Source of the DNA: Nodosilinea sp. LEGE 07088 | Lineage (GTDB): Bacteria > Cyanobacteriota > Cyanobacteriia > Phormidesmidales > Phormidesmidaceae | Direction of reading: 5' to 3' | Length of the DNA: 32,026 nucleotides | Assembly (NCBI RefSeq): GCF_015207395.1 | Contig: NZ_JADEWX010000055.1 | Span: forward strand, 1-32,026 | Shown here: piece by piece, positions 1 through 9,097 of the stretch | How the letters are laid out: every line of letters begins with the position of its first letter | Numbering within the stretch: position 1 is the stretch's first letter | Program-made: the position numbers and the translations under genes | The notes under the pieces: generated by a model | What the model saw: only the letters and a program-made list of their open reading frames with translations | Database searches by the model: none | What the model was told of the DNA's origin: nothing

Positions 1-32
1 CTCCCCCGCTCCCCCGCTCCCCCGCTCCCTCG
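1..32. repeat. four tandem copies of an 8-bp C-rich unit at the window start
   Basis: The first 32 bases are the unit CTCCCCCG three times followed by a fourth copy with one change (CTCCCTCG). No gene is visible here. A simple repeat exactly at the edge fits an assembly break, though the repeat itself may be genuine. Confidence 0.9.
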
Positions 33-82
33 CATAGTCGCCACACTTAAGCCGCAGTCTACTAGCCAGACGGCAAACTTAC

Positions 83-859
83 ATGACACCTTATCTGATT
101 CGCATTGATATTTTTCCGCTCAAGTCGCTGGATGGGGTTTCGGTTGACCAGGCTACGGTGCTGGCTAGCGGGGCGCTGGCGGGCGATCGCACCTACGCCC
201 TATTCGACAGCCAGAATCGCTTCATCAACGGCAAGCGCAACGCCGCCATCCACCGCCTGCGGTCCACATTTTCTCAGCCTGGCGAGACAATCACCCTGGC
301 CATCGACGGGGAGTCGTCCACCGCTACGTTTCACCTTCAGAAACAGCGTCAAGGGCTAGAAACCTGGCTAAGTGACTACTTTCAACAGCCCGTCATCCTA
401 CAAGAAAACCGTGACCTGGGCTTTCCTGACGATACTGATGCTGCTGGGCCAACGCTGATCAGCACCGCTACTCTGCAAGCCGTTGCCACTTGGTATAGCC
501 TCACGCTAGAGGAGACGCGCCGCCGATTTCGCACCAACTTAGAAATTGACGGCGTGCCCGCCTTCTGGGAAGACCAGCTCTTTGGCCCCGACCCGGCTCC
601 TGTCAGGTTTGCGGTTGGGTCTGTGATACTGGATGGAATCAACCCCTGCCAGCGCTGTATTGTGCCCACCCGCAACGCTTTTTCCGGTGCCGCCACCCCC
701 AACTTTCAAAAAACATTCATTCAGCAGCGCAACGCCACCCTGCCAGCGTGGGCACCCCGCCAGCGCTTCAATCACTTTTATCGACTGGCGGTCAACACTA
801 AGATCGCGGCTCAGGGGGGCCAGGTTCTCAAGGTTGGCGATAGTGTTAGCGTGATTTAA
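83..859 (+). CDS. MOSC domain-containing protein (YcbX/MOSC-N type)
   Basis: A 258-aa protein with an N-terminal MOSC-N beta-barrel region (about residues 1-100; the opening IRIDIFPLKSLDG and GDRTYALFD are typical) and a C-terminal MOSC domain (about 115-258) containing NPCQRCIVPTRN, the region of the conserved MOSC cysteine. MOSC domains occur in molybdenum-cofactor sulfurases and in YcbX/mARC-like enzymes that reduce N-hydroxylated compounds. No ferredoxin domain is fused, unlike E. coli YcbX. The start is the first ATG after the repeat, with no clear Shine-Dalgarno sequence. hemW follows 41 bp downstream on the same strand. The substrate cannot be told from sequence. Confidence 0.88.
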   Translation: MTPYLIRIDIFPLKSLDGVSVDQATVLASGALAGDRTYALFDSQNRFINGKRNAAIHRLRSTFSQPGETITLAIDGESSTATFHLQKQRQGLETWLSDYFQQPVILQENRDLGFPDDTDAAGPTLISTATLQAVATWYSLTLEETRRRFRTNLEIDGVPAFWEDQLFGPDPAPVRFAVGSVILDGINPCQRCIVPTRNAFSGAATPNFQKTFIQQRNATLPAWAPRQRFNHFYRLAVNTKIAAQGGQVLKVGDSVSVI

Positions 860-900
860 GATGCGTCCCTTTCTTCATGCGCCTCAGGGACAGCCAACCC

Positions 901-2133
901 ATGATTACCAGCCCGATCGCTGCCTACGTTCACATTCCCTTCTGTCGCCGCCGCTGCTTTTACTGCGACTTCCCTATCTCTGTACTCGGCAACCAGCGGC
1001 GGGGCGAGACCTCGGGCACGGTAGAGAGCTATGTGGAGCTGATCTGTGAGGAGATCGCGGCCACCCCAGTGTTGAACGATCGCCCCCTGCAAACCGTTTT
1101 CTTTGGCGGCGGTACTCCCTCGCTGCTTTCGGTTTCCCAACTCGAAACCATCCTGGACCAGCTGGACCAGCATTTCGGTATCGCCCCTGACGCCGAAATC
1201 TCCATGGAAATGGACCCAGGTACCTTTGACTTGGGGCATCTAAAGGGCTATCTCGCCGCCGGGATTAACCGCATTAGCCTGGGCGTTCAGGCGCTGGATG
1301 ACAGCACCCTTGAAAGCTGCGGCCGCTACCATCGAGTTGCCGACGTCTACCGTTCCGTTGACTGGCTGCACCAGGTCGCCATGCCAAACTGGAGCCTTGA
1401 TTTAATCTCTGGTTTGCCCCAGCAAACGTTGACCGACTGGGAAACCGGACTGTCGAAGGCCGTCGCGCTCCAGCCCCATCACCTCTCAATCTACGATCTG
1501 ACGGTGGAACCCCAGACCGTCTTTGCCAAACGCTATCAGCCCGGGGCCGCGCCGCTGCCTACGGACGAGCAAACGGCCACGATGTATCGATTGGCCCAAG
1601 CCTGCCTCACATCCCACGGCTATGACCACTACGAAGTCTCGAACTATGCCCAGCCGGGGCACCAATGTCAACATAACTTGACCTACTGGCGCAATCAGCC
1701 CTACTACGGCTTTGGCCTCGGGGCGACCAGCTATACCCAACATCAGCGGGTGAGTCGTCCCCGCACCCTAGCCACCTACCGCCAGTGGGTCACGGCGTTT
1801 CTGGAGGCCGGAGGAACCTACAGCGAGCCAGCAACACCGCCTATGGAGCAGCTCTTGGATCGGCTGATGGTAGGGCTACGGCTGAAGGAGGGGCTTGATG
1901 GGGACGACCTGCGATCGCACTGCCCGGCTAGTCTGTGGCCCACTCTTTACCAGACGCTCCAGCCCCATGTCCAAAACGGGTTAGTGGTAGTGGATGGGGA
2001 GACTTGGGCCACAATTCGCCGTCTACGGCTGACCGATCCCGACGGCTTTCTGTTCTCCAACGTGGTTATTTCTGACTGCTTTCGCGCTGTTGAGGATGCG
2101 ATCGAGACCCGATCGAAACCCGCGCTTTCCTGA
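901..2133 (+). CDS. hemW: radical SAM family haem chaperone HemW
   Basis: A 410-aa radical SAM protein. The cluster motif C-x3-C-x2-C is at Cys15, Cys19 and Cys22 (CRRRCFYC), followed by FFGGGTPS. HNxxY, the haem-binding signature that separates HemW from the true oxygen-independent coproporphyrinogen oxidase HemN, starts at His258 (HNLTYW). HemW delivers haem to respiratory enzymes. The frame is open from an ATG at 877, but I prefer 901: family members begin just before AYVHIPFC, and AGGGACA lies upstream of 901. It probably shares a transcript with the MOSC gene. No terminator is visible after it. Confidence 0.93.
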   Translation: MITSPIAAYVHIPFCRRRCFYCDFPISVLGNQRRGETSGTVESYVELICEEIAATPVLNDRPLQTVFFGGGTPSLLSVSQLETILDQLDQHFGIAPDAEISMEMDPGTFDLGHLKGYLAAGINRISLGVQALDDSTLESCGRYHRVADVYRSVDWLHQVAMPNWSLDLISGLPQQTLTDWETGLSKAVALQPHHLSIYDLTVEPQTVFAKRYQPGAAPLPTDEQTATMYRLAQACLTSHGYDHYEVSNYAQPGHQCQHNLTYWRNQPYYGFGLGATSYTQHQRVSRPRTLATYRQWVTAFLEAGGTYSEPATPPMEQLLDRLMVGLRLKEGLDGDDLRSHCPASLWPTLYQTLQPHVQNGLVVVDGETWATIRRLRLTDPDGFLFSNVVISDCFRAVEDAIETRSKPALS

Positions 2134-2299
2134 CCTATTATGATTGACCTATTGCTGTCCTGCGGGGGCGTCCAGCGATAGCACCACCCCTAATATTGCC
2201 CTTTCCGCTCCCCCTATTCCCGAAAAGTGCTGTCCATACTCATGTTCAGCTGCACCTTTGGAGTAAAGTAGATCCTTGTGACATTTTTATGGCTTATCC

Positions 2300-3880
2300 A
2301 TGCCCAAGGTTTTAGTTTCTGACCCCATTGATCAGGCGGGCCTCGATATTCTCTCCCAAGTGGCTCAGGTGGATGTTAACACCAGCCTCTCCCCCGAAGA
2401 GTTAGTGGCAGCCATTGGCGATTACGACGCGCTGATGATTCGCTCTGGTACCAAGGTGACCAAAGCCGTCATTGATGCCGGGCAGAACCTGAAGATTATC
2501 GGTCGAGCCGGGGTCGGTGTTGACAATGTAGATGTGCCTGAAGCCACTCGGCGAGGCATTGTGGTGGTTAACTCCCCAGAGGGTAATACCATCGCCGCTG
2601 CTGAGCATGCCCTGGCGATGATGATGTCGATGTCGCGCTACATTCCCAGTGCCGATCGCTCCGTCAAAGCCGGGGAATGGAAGCGCAAAGACTTTACCGG
2701 GGTCGAAATCTATAAGAAAACCCTGGGTGTAGTGGGCCTGGGCAAAATTGGCTCCCACGTGGCCTCGGTAGCACGGGCGATGGGCATGAAGCTGCTGGCC
2801 TACGACCCATTTATCTCTGCCGATCGGGCCGAACAGTTGGGCTGTCGACTGGTCGATCTCGACCTGCTGTTTCGCGAAGCAGATTACATTACTCTGCACC
2901 TGCCCAAGACCCCAGAAACGACTCATCTGGTCGATGAAAAGGCCCTGGCCACCATGAAGCCCACGGTGAGAATCATCAACTGTGCCCGGGGCGGCATTAT
3001 CGATGAAGCGGCGCTGGCCAAGGCTCTGCGAGAGGGCACTATTGGCGGGGCAGCCCTGGATGTATACGAGTCTGAACCCCTGGGCGAGTCTGAACTACGG
3101 GAGCTAGGCAAGTCGATTATTTTGACCCCCCACCTCGGGGCTTCCACTGAGGAGGCTCAGATCAACGTGGCTACGGATGTGGCTGAGCAAATTCGCGATG
3201 TGCTGCTGGGCCTGCCCGCTCGCTCTGCCGTGAATATTCCCGGTTTGCGCCCAGAGGTGATGAAAAAACTGCGCCCCTACTTGCAACTGGCCGAGACCTT
3301 GGGCAATCTGGTTGGGCAATTGGCGGGTGGTCGGGTAGAAGAACTCACCGTGCGTCTCCAGGGCGATATTGCCGGGGGCGATACTCAGCCAATTATGGTG
3401 GCAGCGCTCAAGGGCCTACTCTCCCACGCGCTGCAAGAACGGGTCAACTATGTCAATGCTTCCATTGAGGCAAAGGAGCGGGGTATCCACGTGATTGAGA
3501 CCCGCGACGCCGATATCCGTGACTATACTGGGTCGCTGAACCTCTCCGCCCAGGGCAGCCTGGGTGAACACTCGGTGACTGGCGTGCTTTTGGGAGGCAG
3601 TGAAATTCGGGTGACCGATATCGATGAGTTTCCCATTAACGTGCCGCCTACCCAACACATGCTATTCACGCTGCACCGAGATATGCCAGGCATTATTGGC
3701 AAAATTGGCTCGCTGCTGGGCAGCTTTAATGTCAACATCGCTAGCATGCAGGTGGGCCGCAAAATTGTGCGCGGTGACGCGGTCATGGTGCTGAGTCTAG
3801 ACGATCCGCTGCCGGAAGGGATCTTGGCTGAGATTCTTAAGGTGCCAGGTATTCGCGATGCCTATACCGTTAACCTCTAG
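2300..3880 (+). CDS. serA: D-3-phosphoglycerate dehydrogenase
   Basis: A 526-aa long-form SerA, the first step of phosphorylated serine synthesis (3-phosphoglycerate to 3-phosphohydroxypyruvate, NAD-dependent, cytosolic). The catalytic domain is split around a Rossmann fold with VVGLGKIGS near residue 145. NCARGGIIDEAAL and the catalytic-histidine region LTPHLGAS follow. An intervening allosteric-substrate-binding domain spans about 320-445, and a C-terminal ACT domain starts near 455 (HRDMPGIIGKIGSLL). Length and domain order match the long cyanobacterial type. Transcription is probably separate from hemW, given the 166-bp gap, although no convincing promoter was seen there. Confidence 0.97.
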   Translation: MPKVLVSDPIDQAGLDILSQVAQVDVNTSLSPEELVAAIGDYDALMIRSGTKVTKAVIDAGQNLKIIGRAGVGVDNVDVPEATRRGIVVVNSPEGNTIAAAEHALAMMMSMSRYIPSADRSVKAGEWKRKDFTGVEIYKKTLGVVGLGKIGSHVASVARAMGMKLLAYDPFISADRAEQLGCRLVDLDLLFREADYITLHLPKTPETTHLVDEKALATMKPTVRIINCARGGIIDEAALAKALREGTIGGAALDVYESEPLGESELRELGKSIILTPHLGASTEEAQINVATDVAEQIRDVLLGLPARSAVNIPGLRPEVMKKLRPYLQLAETLGNLVGQLAGGRVEELTVRLQGDIAGGDTQPIMVAALKGLLSHALQERVNYVNASIEAKERGIHVIETRDADIRDYTGSLNLSAQGSLGEHSVTGVLLGGSEIRVTDIDEFPINVPPTQHMLFTLHRDMPGIIGKIGSLLGSFNVNIASMQVGRKIVRGDAVMVLSLDDPLPEGILAEILKVPGIRDAYTVNL

Positions 3881-4026
3881 GGATAGGAAAACTCTGTAGG
3901 ATGAGCACAGACGTAGCGCTGAGGAATGGTGGAGTGTAGTTTTTGACTATGCTTACCTGAGACCTCTCGCTGAAGTACGAACTGGGCTACTGGTTCGATT
4001 GTAATTGTTGCGAGGCAACCGCTGGC

Positions 4027-4947
4027 ATGACTGTGGTCAATACCTGGTGGGAAGTAAAAGTACTGTGTGATCCGGCCCTAGAAGATACGGTCTTCTGGCG
4101 GTTTGACAGTTTTGGCAGCCAGGGTACGTCTACCCAAAAGCGAGGATCTGCCTGCGTGGTAGAGGCGTATTTTCCCCAGCATCGCCTCGAATTGCTGGAT
4201 CTGTCGGCCATGGCTTTGCTGATCAAGCAGGATGCCCTCTGTAGCGATCTGATGCTGCCCCGCATTAGTTGGCATTTGATTGATGAAGAAGACTGGTCAA
4301 AGAGTTGGAAAGACCATTGGCAACCAGAGCCCATTGGCGATCGCTTTTTGATCACCCCCGCCTGGCTAGAGCCACCTGCCGGTAATGAGCGGCTGGTGCT
4401 GCGCCTCGATCCGGGGGTGGCCTTTGGCACCGGCAACCATCCCACCACCCAGCTCTGCCTAGAGTCGCTTGAAATGCGGTTGATCTACGAACGAACCGAT
4501 GTCACCATTGCCGATATTGGCTGTGGGTCTGGCATTCTCTCGATTGGGGCGTTGCTGCTGGGGGCAAAAAAATCCTACGCGGTAGATACTGATGATTTGG
4601 CGGTGCATTCAGCTAGGGGCAACCGCGCGCTCAACGGGTTAACGGAGGATCAGCTGCCGATTTTGCACGGTAGCCTAGAGGCGATCGCCCAGGCCATTAC
4701 TGCCCCTGTGGATGGCATCGTGTGCAACATTCTGGCCGAGGTGATCATGGATCTGATTCCCCAGATGCATACCCTGGTTACCCCCGATGGCTGGGGTATT
4801 TTAAGCGGCATATTGCTTGACCAGTCTAAGCTGGTGGCCGATACGCTAGAGCAGCATGGCTGGGTGGTGGCTACCCTATGGCGGCGACAGGAGTGGTGCT
4901 GCTTGAATGTAAGGCGATCCCCCGAGGGCCCGTTTCGCGAAGCGTAA
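4027..4947 (+). CDS. prmA: ribosomal protein L11 methyltransferase
   Basis: A 306-aa class I SAM methyltransferase. The opening [19 protein letters not shown] is typical of the PrmA N-terminal substrate-recognition domain. Then come the PrmA signature [20 protein letters not shown] motif I as [19 protein letters not shown] and a catalytic-type motif VCNILAEVI. PrmA trimethylates ribosomal protein L11. It lies 146 bp after serA and begins a tight run with the next two genes (gaps of 9 and 10 bp). A small perfect hairpin, GTTGC-GAG-GCAAC at 4007-4019, sits just before the start codon and may affect initiation. Confidence 0.96.
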   Translation: MTVVNTWWEVKVLCDPALEDTVFWRFDSFGSQGTSTQKRGSACVVEAYFPQHRLELLDLSAMALLIKQDALCSDLMLPRISWHLIDEEDWSKSWKDHWQPEPIGDRFLITPAWLEPPAGNERLVLRLDPGVAFGTGNHPTTQLCLESLEMRLIYERTDVTIADIGCGSGILSIGALLLGAKKSYAVDTDDLAVHSARGNRALNGLTEDQLPILHGSLEAIAQAITAPVDGIVCNILAEVIMDLIPQMHTLVTPDGWGILSGILLDQSKLVADTLEQHGWVVATLWRRQEWCCLNVRRSPEGPFREA

Positions 4948-4956
4948 AACTCAATT

Positions 4957-5172
4957 ATGACACGCTCAAATCTCAGCTTTGTGGTCAAAGTCGTGGCCCT
5001 CTCCGGGGCTATCGGTGTGGCGATTAAATATGGGCTACCTAGGTTGCTAGCTGAGTCCCAAGTCGGCCAAAATAACCCCCCTCTCGGGCTCGTGGTTGCG
5101 TTACTCCTGTTCCCCTCGGTGCTGATGGGCGGGTTGTTCTGGCTGCGGCGTCACTCGTCTTCCCAGACCTAG
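4957..5172 (+). CDS. small two-helix membrane protein, conserved-hypothetical type
   Basis: A 71-aa protein with two hydrophobic stretches, about residues 9-28 (VVKVVALSGAIGVAIKYGL) and 43-62 (PLGLVVALLLFPSVLMGGLFW), and a basic C-terminus (RRHSSSQT). I do not recognise a named family. It is 9 bp after prmA and 10 bp before the DUF39 gene, so it is almost certainly cotranscribed with both. Codon usage resembles its neighbours, which supports it as a real gene despite its size. Confidence 0.75.
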   Translation: MTRSNLSFVVKVVALSGAIGVAIKYGLPRLLAESQVGQNNPPLGLVVALLLFPSVLMGGLFWLRRHSSSQT

Positions 5173-5182
5173 GATCTGCCCT

Positions 5183-6367
5183 ATGCGAACCATTGATGGC
5201 ATTAATGCTAAAATTCGTGAAGGCACGGCAGCGGTGCAGACTGCCGAAGCGTTTAAGGCCTATGCCAAGGAACAGGGGATTGCGGCTGCCGCTGAGGCCG
5301 TGGATGTGGTAGTTACCGGTACCTTTGAGCCGATGGAATCTTCGGGCGCCATGCTCAACCTGGGCCATACTGACCCGCCCATCAAACTGCTGGAGTGCTA
5401 CCTCGATGGAGTGCCTGCCTACGCGGGATTTGGGGCGGTAGATGTGTGTCTGGGAGCGAGTCAGCCGGCGGTAGCTGGGCGCGGCGCAGACCTCGGGGAT
5501 CCCGAAGAAATGCGTGAGCACGGCGGCGGTCATGTAATTGCGGATTTAGTGGCTGGCCGCAGCGTCCAGCTTCAGGCTACCGGCCATGGTACCGACTGCT
5601 ACCCGCGCACCGCCCTAGAGACCACTATCACCCGCGACAGCATCAACCAGTTTTATCTCTACAGTCCGAGGGGGTTGTATCAAAACTTTATTGTGGGGGT
5701 CAACGGCGGCGATCGCCCTCTGAGTACTTATCTTGGCCCACTGCAACCCCGGTTGGGCAATGCTGTGTACGCCAATCTCGGCGCGCTTTCACCGCTGCTC
5801 AATGACCCTGATCTAGAGGTGATTGGCATCGGTAGCCGCATTTTTCTGGGCGGCAGCATTGGCTATGTAGCCTGGGAAGGAACCCAGCACTTTCCCCTAC
5901 AGCGACGATTGCCCAATCGCACCCCGATTGGCCCGGCTGCCACTCTGGCTCTGATTGGCGATGCCAAACAGATGCAGGCCCAGTGGGTACGAGGTTGCTA
6001 CTTTAAGGGGTATGGGCCCTCCCTCATGCTCGGTGTGGGGGTGCCTATCCCGGTGCTCAACGAGCAGGTGGCCGCCCACTGTGCTGTGCAGGACGCTGAT
6101 ATAGTGGCACCCGTGATGGATTTCTCAATTCCCCGGCGGGTACGCCCTACCTTTGGCCTGGTCAGCTATGCCCAGCTAAAGTCAGGCAAAATCACCATTG
6201 AGGGCCAGCCCGTACGCACCGCACCCTTGGCCAGTATCTACCTGGCCCGCCAGGTAGCGGCGGAACTCAAAGGCTGGATCGAGGCTGGAACCTTTGAACT
6301 CACCCACCCAGTAGCCTCTTTGCCTCGAGATCGGATTTTTTTGCCCCAAGACGCCCTGGGGAGCTAA
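5183..6367 (+). CDS. homocysteine biosynthesis protein (DUF39/HcyBio family)
   Basis: A 394-aa protein opening with MRTIDGINAKIREG, as in DUF39/HcyBio proteins. In methanogens this family takes part in making homocysteine from aspartate semialdehyde and sulfide, bypassing O-acylhomoserine. Cysteines that could serve a thiol mechanism are visible at Cys72 (LLECYLDG), Cys139 (HGTDCYPR) and in a GCYFKGYGPS segment. No CBS or ferredoxin domain is fused, unlike several archaeal members. AGGAT eight bases upstream supports this ATG; that element overlaps the stop of the preceding membrane-protein gene. It ends 4 bp from the stop of a convergent gene. Function in cyanobacteria is inferred from the family. 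Confidence 0.87.
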   Translation: MRTIDGINAKIREGTAAVQTAEAFKAYAKEQGIAAAAEAVDVVVTGTFEPMESSGAMLNLGHTDPPIKLLECYLDGVPAYAGFGAVDVCLGASQPAVAGRGADLGDPEEMREHGGGHVIADLVAGRSVQLQATGHGTDCYPRTALETTITRDSINQFYLYSPRGLYQNFIVGVNGGDRPLSTYLGPLQPRLGNAVYANLGALSPLLNDPDLEVIGIGSRIFLGGSIGYVAWEGTQHFPLQRRLPNRTPIGPAATLALIGDAKQMQAQWVRGCYFKGYGPSLMLGVGVPIPVLNEQVAAHCAVQDADIVAPVMDFSIPRRVRPTFGLVSYAQLKSGKITIEGQPVRTAPLASIYLARQVAAELKGWIEAGTFELTHPVASLPRDRIFLPQDALGS

Positions 6368-6371
6368 CGGA

Positions 6372-7391
6372 CTACTCAGCAATGTTCTCAGGCTTGTCTT
6401 CCCGCTTTCTAGGGCGATCGCTGCCTTTGATGCCGGTGGGGCGACGGCTAGGCATGGGCGGTCGGCTGCCCCCACCGCGTGGTCCAGGGCCACGGCGCGC
6501 CCCGCTACTACCTTTAGCCCGTTTCTTGGGCGGCACGATGCCCACCATGGAGGCTTCACTCAAGACCAGGATTTTGGCCTCGCGCTTCACTTTAAAATCC
6601 CAAAAATAGCCCACTGTACGCCCCTCAATGGTGCCGTGGAGCAGGAGTTTAAAGGGTTTAGACTCTCCCGGGGTGCGCCTGACTCCCTGAAGAATCTTAA
6701 CGGCGATGCATTTGTCCTCCGGACTGTACTTGATGACCTCGCCACGAATGGAGAAAAAGTTGTCGTCTACCGGGGGTAGATCGGTCAGCTCGGGTTTTTC
6801 GGCTGACTTTTTGTCATCTTCAGTACCCTCATCCTCGCTACCCGGATCTTCCCCAGGTAAGCCTAAGGTTTCGGGTTCCCAAACGCCAACGATCTGCAGA
6901 TGCAAATCTTGATCGTCGTTGTCGAGCTCACGGCGAGTGCGAGGATAGACAACCCAAAGGTGGGAAGCGGTCAGATCAATATGTTTCTTCACCAGGCTGG
7001 TAATGCGCCCCAACAGCACTGAGTCAATGACATGGCCATCTTCGGTGGTTAGATTGCCGCGGTTCAGTTGGTCGGCTTCACTGGGCTCGTAGGTGCCCCG
7101 CACTAAACCAATGGCCCGATATTGCATGGGCTCACTAGGGGGCGCAATGGGCTGATAGCGATAGGTAGCGGGATCTGGCTCAAGAGCGACCACAGCGGCA
7201 GGGGGAGCGCTAGATACTTTGGCCGCAGGCTTGACTGCGGTTGGCTGAGACTCTGGAGCCACAGCCGGACGAACCGGACGAACCGGACGCTGAGGTGGCG
7301 ATTTCAGCGGCGGTCGCTCGACCGGCCCCTGGTTAACCTCTCCATCTGCTGTAACGTCTTGCTTCACTGCGTCTTGCTCTGTAGAACCCAT
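6372..7391 (-). CDS. conserved cyanobacterial-type protein with Pro-rich N-terminus and RGG-like basic tail
   Basis: A 339-aa protein I cannot assign to a named family. The first 75 residues are disordered and proline-rich (RPVRPVRPA near 36-44, encoded by tandem 9-bp repeats). Two beta-rich blocks follow, about 78-178 (YRAIGLVRGTYEP, LHLQIVGVWEPE) and 208-287 (FFSIRGEVIKYS, VGYFWDFKVKRE), separated by an acidic linker (DPGSEDEGTEDDKK). The C-terminus from 288 is strongly basic and rich in Gly, Arg and Pro (ARRGPGPRGGGSRPP). RGG-like tails are common in RNA-binding proteins, so nucleic-acid binding is a reasonable inference but not shown. It is transcribed from the same intergenic region as the divergent TPR gene. 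Confidence 0.8.
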   Translation of the reverse strand: MGSTEQDAVKQDVTADGEVNQGPVERPPLKSPPQRPVRPVRPAVAPESQPTAVKPAAKVSSAPPAAVVALEPDPATYRYQPIAPPSEPMQYRAIGLVRGTYEPSEADQLNRGNLTTEDGHVIDSVLLGRITSLVKKHIDLTASHLWVVYPRTRRELDNDDQDLHLQIVGVWEPETLGLPGEDPGSEDEGTEDDKKSAEKPELTDLPPVDDNFFSIRGEVIKYSPEDKCIAVKILQGVRRTPGESKPFKLLLHGTIEGRTVGYFWDFKVKREAKILVLSEASMVGIVPPKKRAKGSSGARRGPGPRGGGSRPPMPSRRPTGIKGSDRPRKREDKPENIAE

Positions 7392-7840
7392 GACACCACC
7401 GATCTACTCTCAATATGAACCAGCTACCCGGCGCAACGGCAAGCTTGCGCATGACTTAGCCTGTAAGCCTAGCGTAACATTCACCCTTTAACGTGACGTT
7501 GAGGGGCAATGTTTAGCCGAGATTAACCTAACCTGCGCTTATGTAGCGTTTTATCAGTGGACGTTGCCGGGCTGACTGGCGCATAAGATGGCAGGTAGGT
7601 CACTGGCTGTCGCGCAGGATTACAAGGCAGCTACTTTAATTTCCATCCCTGACGCCTGGTAATCCGCATTGTTTCTTAATTTCTTGCCGACTTGTTTGCT
7701 ACTGTAACCCTGGCATCTGTCAAGTTTGCCTGAGGTCGGGTGCTAGCTGGCGGCTGAGGCGCTAGAATCATTGGCCTGAACTTTTGCGATCGCGCTTTGA
7801 CCGATGGTGCGATTCTAATGCTCTTCTGTGAGGTACACCT
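7392..7840. other. 449-bp divergent intergenic region with a 12-bp imperfect inverted repeat
   Basis: This region lies between two divergent genes and must hold promoters for both. The only strong structure is an inverted repeat with arms 7617-7628 and 7654-7665 (11 of 12 positions pair; 25-nt loop). A HIP1 site lies near 7786. TTGACC occurs at 7797 and TCTAAT at 7814, but their spacing is too short for a standard promoter. I see no small gene or RNA gene. Confidence 0.6.
7617..7665. repeat. imperfect inverted repeat, 12-bp arms
   Basis: The left arm GGATTACAAGGC (7617-7628) pairs with the right arm GCCTGGTAATCC (7654-7665) at 11 of 12 positions. The single mismatch is the A opposite G. It could be an operator or an RNA hairpin. 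No T-run follows on either strand, so it is not a standard terminator. Confidence 0.75.
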
Positions 7841-8713
7841 GTGACCGCAAACCGTAATCGTTGGCTCGTCGGCACCGTTTTAATTCTGGCCCTGGGCGCG
7901 TTTTTATCGCTATCGCTGCTGCCAATTTTAGGGGGAACCGGGAACCGTCACAGCGGTGACACGGCTGATGCGACGGCACCCGCTGATCCTGACTCTATCC
8001 AAGCTGAGCTAGAGGCCCAGGCCCGAGGCTATGAATTGGTACTAGAGCGTGAACCCGATAACCAGACCGCCCTCCAGGGTCTGGTGGATGCCCGTATTCA
8101 GCTCGATGATATCGAGGGCGTCGTCGGCCCCCTAGAAAAGTTGGTAGAACTAAATCCAGCTGTACCCGACTATGCTGTGCTGCTAGCCCAGACAAAGCAG
8201 CAAATGAATGATTTGGAAGGTGCCGCCCAAATTTATCGTCAGGTGCTTGACCAACAGCCCGGCGATATGAACGCCCTACAGGGCCTCGCTGTACTGCTGG
8301 TGCAGCAAGGTCGCCCCCAGGCCGCCATTGGGTTGTTGCAAGACACCCTTAAAACCGCCGATCAGTTGCAGTCAGAAGGGGCGGCAGCTGGCATAGATGT
8401 AACGTCGGTCAAGCTACTGTTAGCTCAGGTATACGTCGAAAACAAGAGCCCTGATCAGGCGATCGCTCTCTATGACGAGACCATCGCGGCGGCTCCAGAA
8501 GACTTTCGCCCGGTGCTGGCGAAGGCTCTAGTCCTGAGGGAGCAAGGTGACGCCGATACGGCCCAAGCTCTCTTTGCCCAAGCGACATCACTCGCTCCGG
8601 CCCAATACAAAGATCAGGTCGAAGAAATGGCCCTTCAAAGTCAGGTCGTACCTGAGGGTAGTAGCGACCCGGTCGATACTCCCAACCCTGCTCCGGCTGA
8701 AGCATCGCCCTAG
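7841..8713 (+). CDS. membrane-anchored tetratricopeptide repeat protein
   Basis: A 290-aa protein starting at GTG, chosen because GAGGT lies seven bases upstream. Residues 1-7 are polar and basic (TANRNRW), followed by one hydrophobic helix at about 8-30 (LVGTVLILALGAFLSLSLLPILG), which looks like an uncleaved signal anchor. The rest has at least four TPR-like repeats between about 55 and 265, for example LEREPDNQTALQGLVDARIQLDD, IYRQVLDQQPGDMNALQGLA and LAKALVLREQGDADTAQALFAQA. The last 20 residues are Pro-rich. TPRs mediate protein contacts; the partner is unknown. Its stop is 2 bp from that of the convergent gene. Confidence 0.87.
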   Translation: MTANRNRWLVGTVLILALGAFLSLSLLPILGGTGNRHSGDTADATAPADPDSIQAELEAQARGYELVLEREPDNQTALQGLVDARIQLDDIEGVVGPLEKLVELNPAVPDYAVLLAQTKQQMNDLEGAAQIYRQVLDQQPGDMNALQGLAVLLVQQGRPQAAIGLLQDTLKTADQLQSEGAAAGIDVTSVKLLLAQVYVENKSPDQAIALYDETIAAAPEDFRPVLAKALVLREQGDADTAQALFAQATSLAPAQYKDQVEEMALQSQVVPEGSSDPVDTPNPAPAEASP

Positions 8714-8715
8714 CT

Positions 8716-9027
8716 TTAGCTGATCAACGCCTGTGCCGACTTGGCTACGCCCTGTTTGGCCGAGCTAGCAGTCGGCTGCACAGCCTCTGCAGGAGAAAAC
8801 TCAATGTGATTGACCAGGGTAGTCACGAAGGCAAACAGCAAAAACGGAAGTGACAGTACCAAAATCAGCCCTACGGTGGCCAGAGCGTACATGGGCTGTC
8901 TGGCTCCCATCAGGGCCAGAGAGGTCGCTAGGCTGATAAATAAAATCACCAACCAGGCAATGATCTGGCCGTAGATATCTCCAAAGGTCAGGGTGCAAGC
9001 AAAGCGATATTTATTGCCAATGTCCAT
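8716..9027 (-). CDS. small two-helix membrane protein of unknown function
   Basis: A 103-aa protein with two hydrophobic segments, about residues 21-41 (IIAWLVILFISLATSLALMGA) and 46-68 (MYALATVGLILVLSLPFLLFAFV), then a polar, Ala/Ser-rich tail. I do not recognise a named family. AGGAC sits about six bases before the ATG, supporting the start. Convergent with the TPR gene, with only 2 bp between the stop codons, so their 3' ends probably overlap as transcripts. It is divergent from the pseudouridine synthase gene. Confidence 0.78.
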   Translation of the reverse strand: MDIGNKYRFACTLTFGDIYGQIIAWLVILFISLATSLALMGARQPMYALATVGLILVLSLPFLLFAFVTTLVNHIEFSPAEAVQPTASSAKQGVAKSAQALIS

Positions 9028-9097
9028 GGTGTTGTCCTGCCATAATCAATCCTATACAGATCAGCATATCGGCCTAGCTCCAGGCGCTTGTGTTTCT

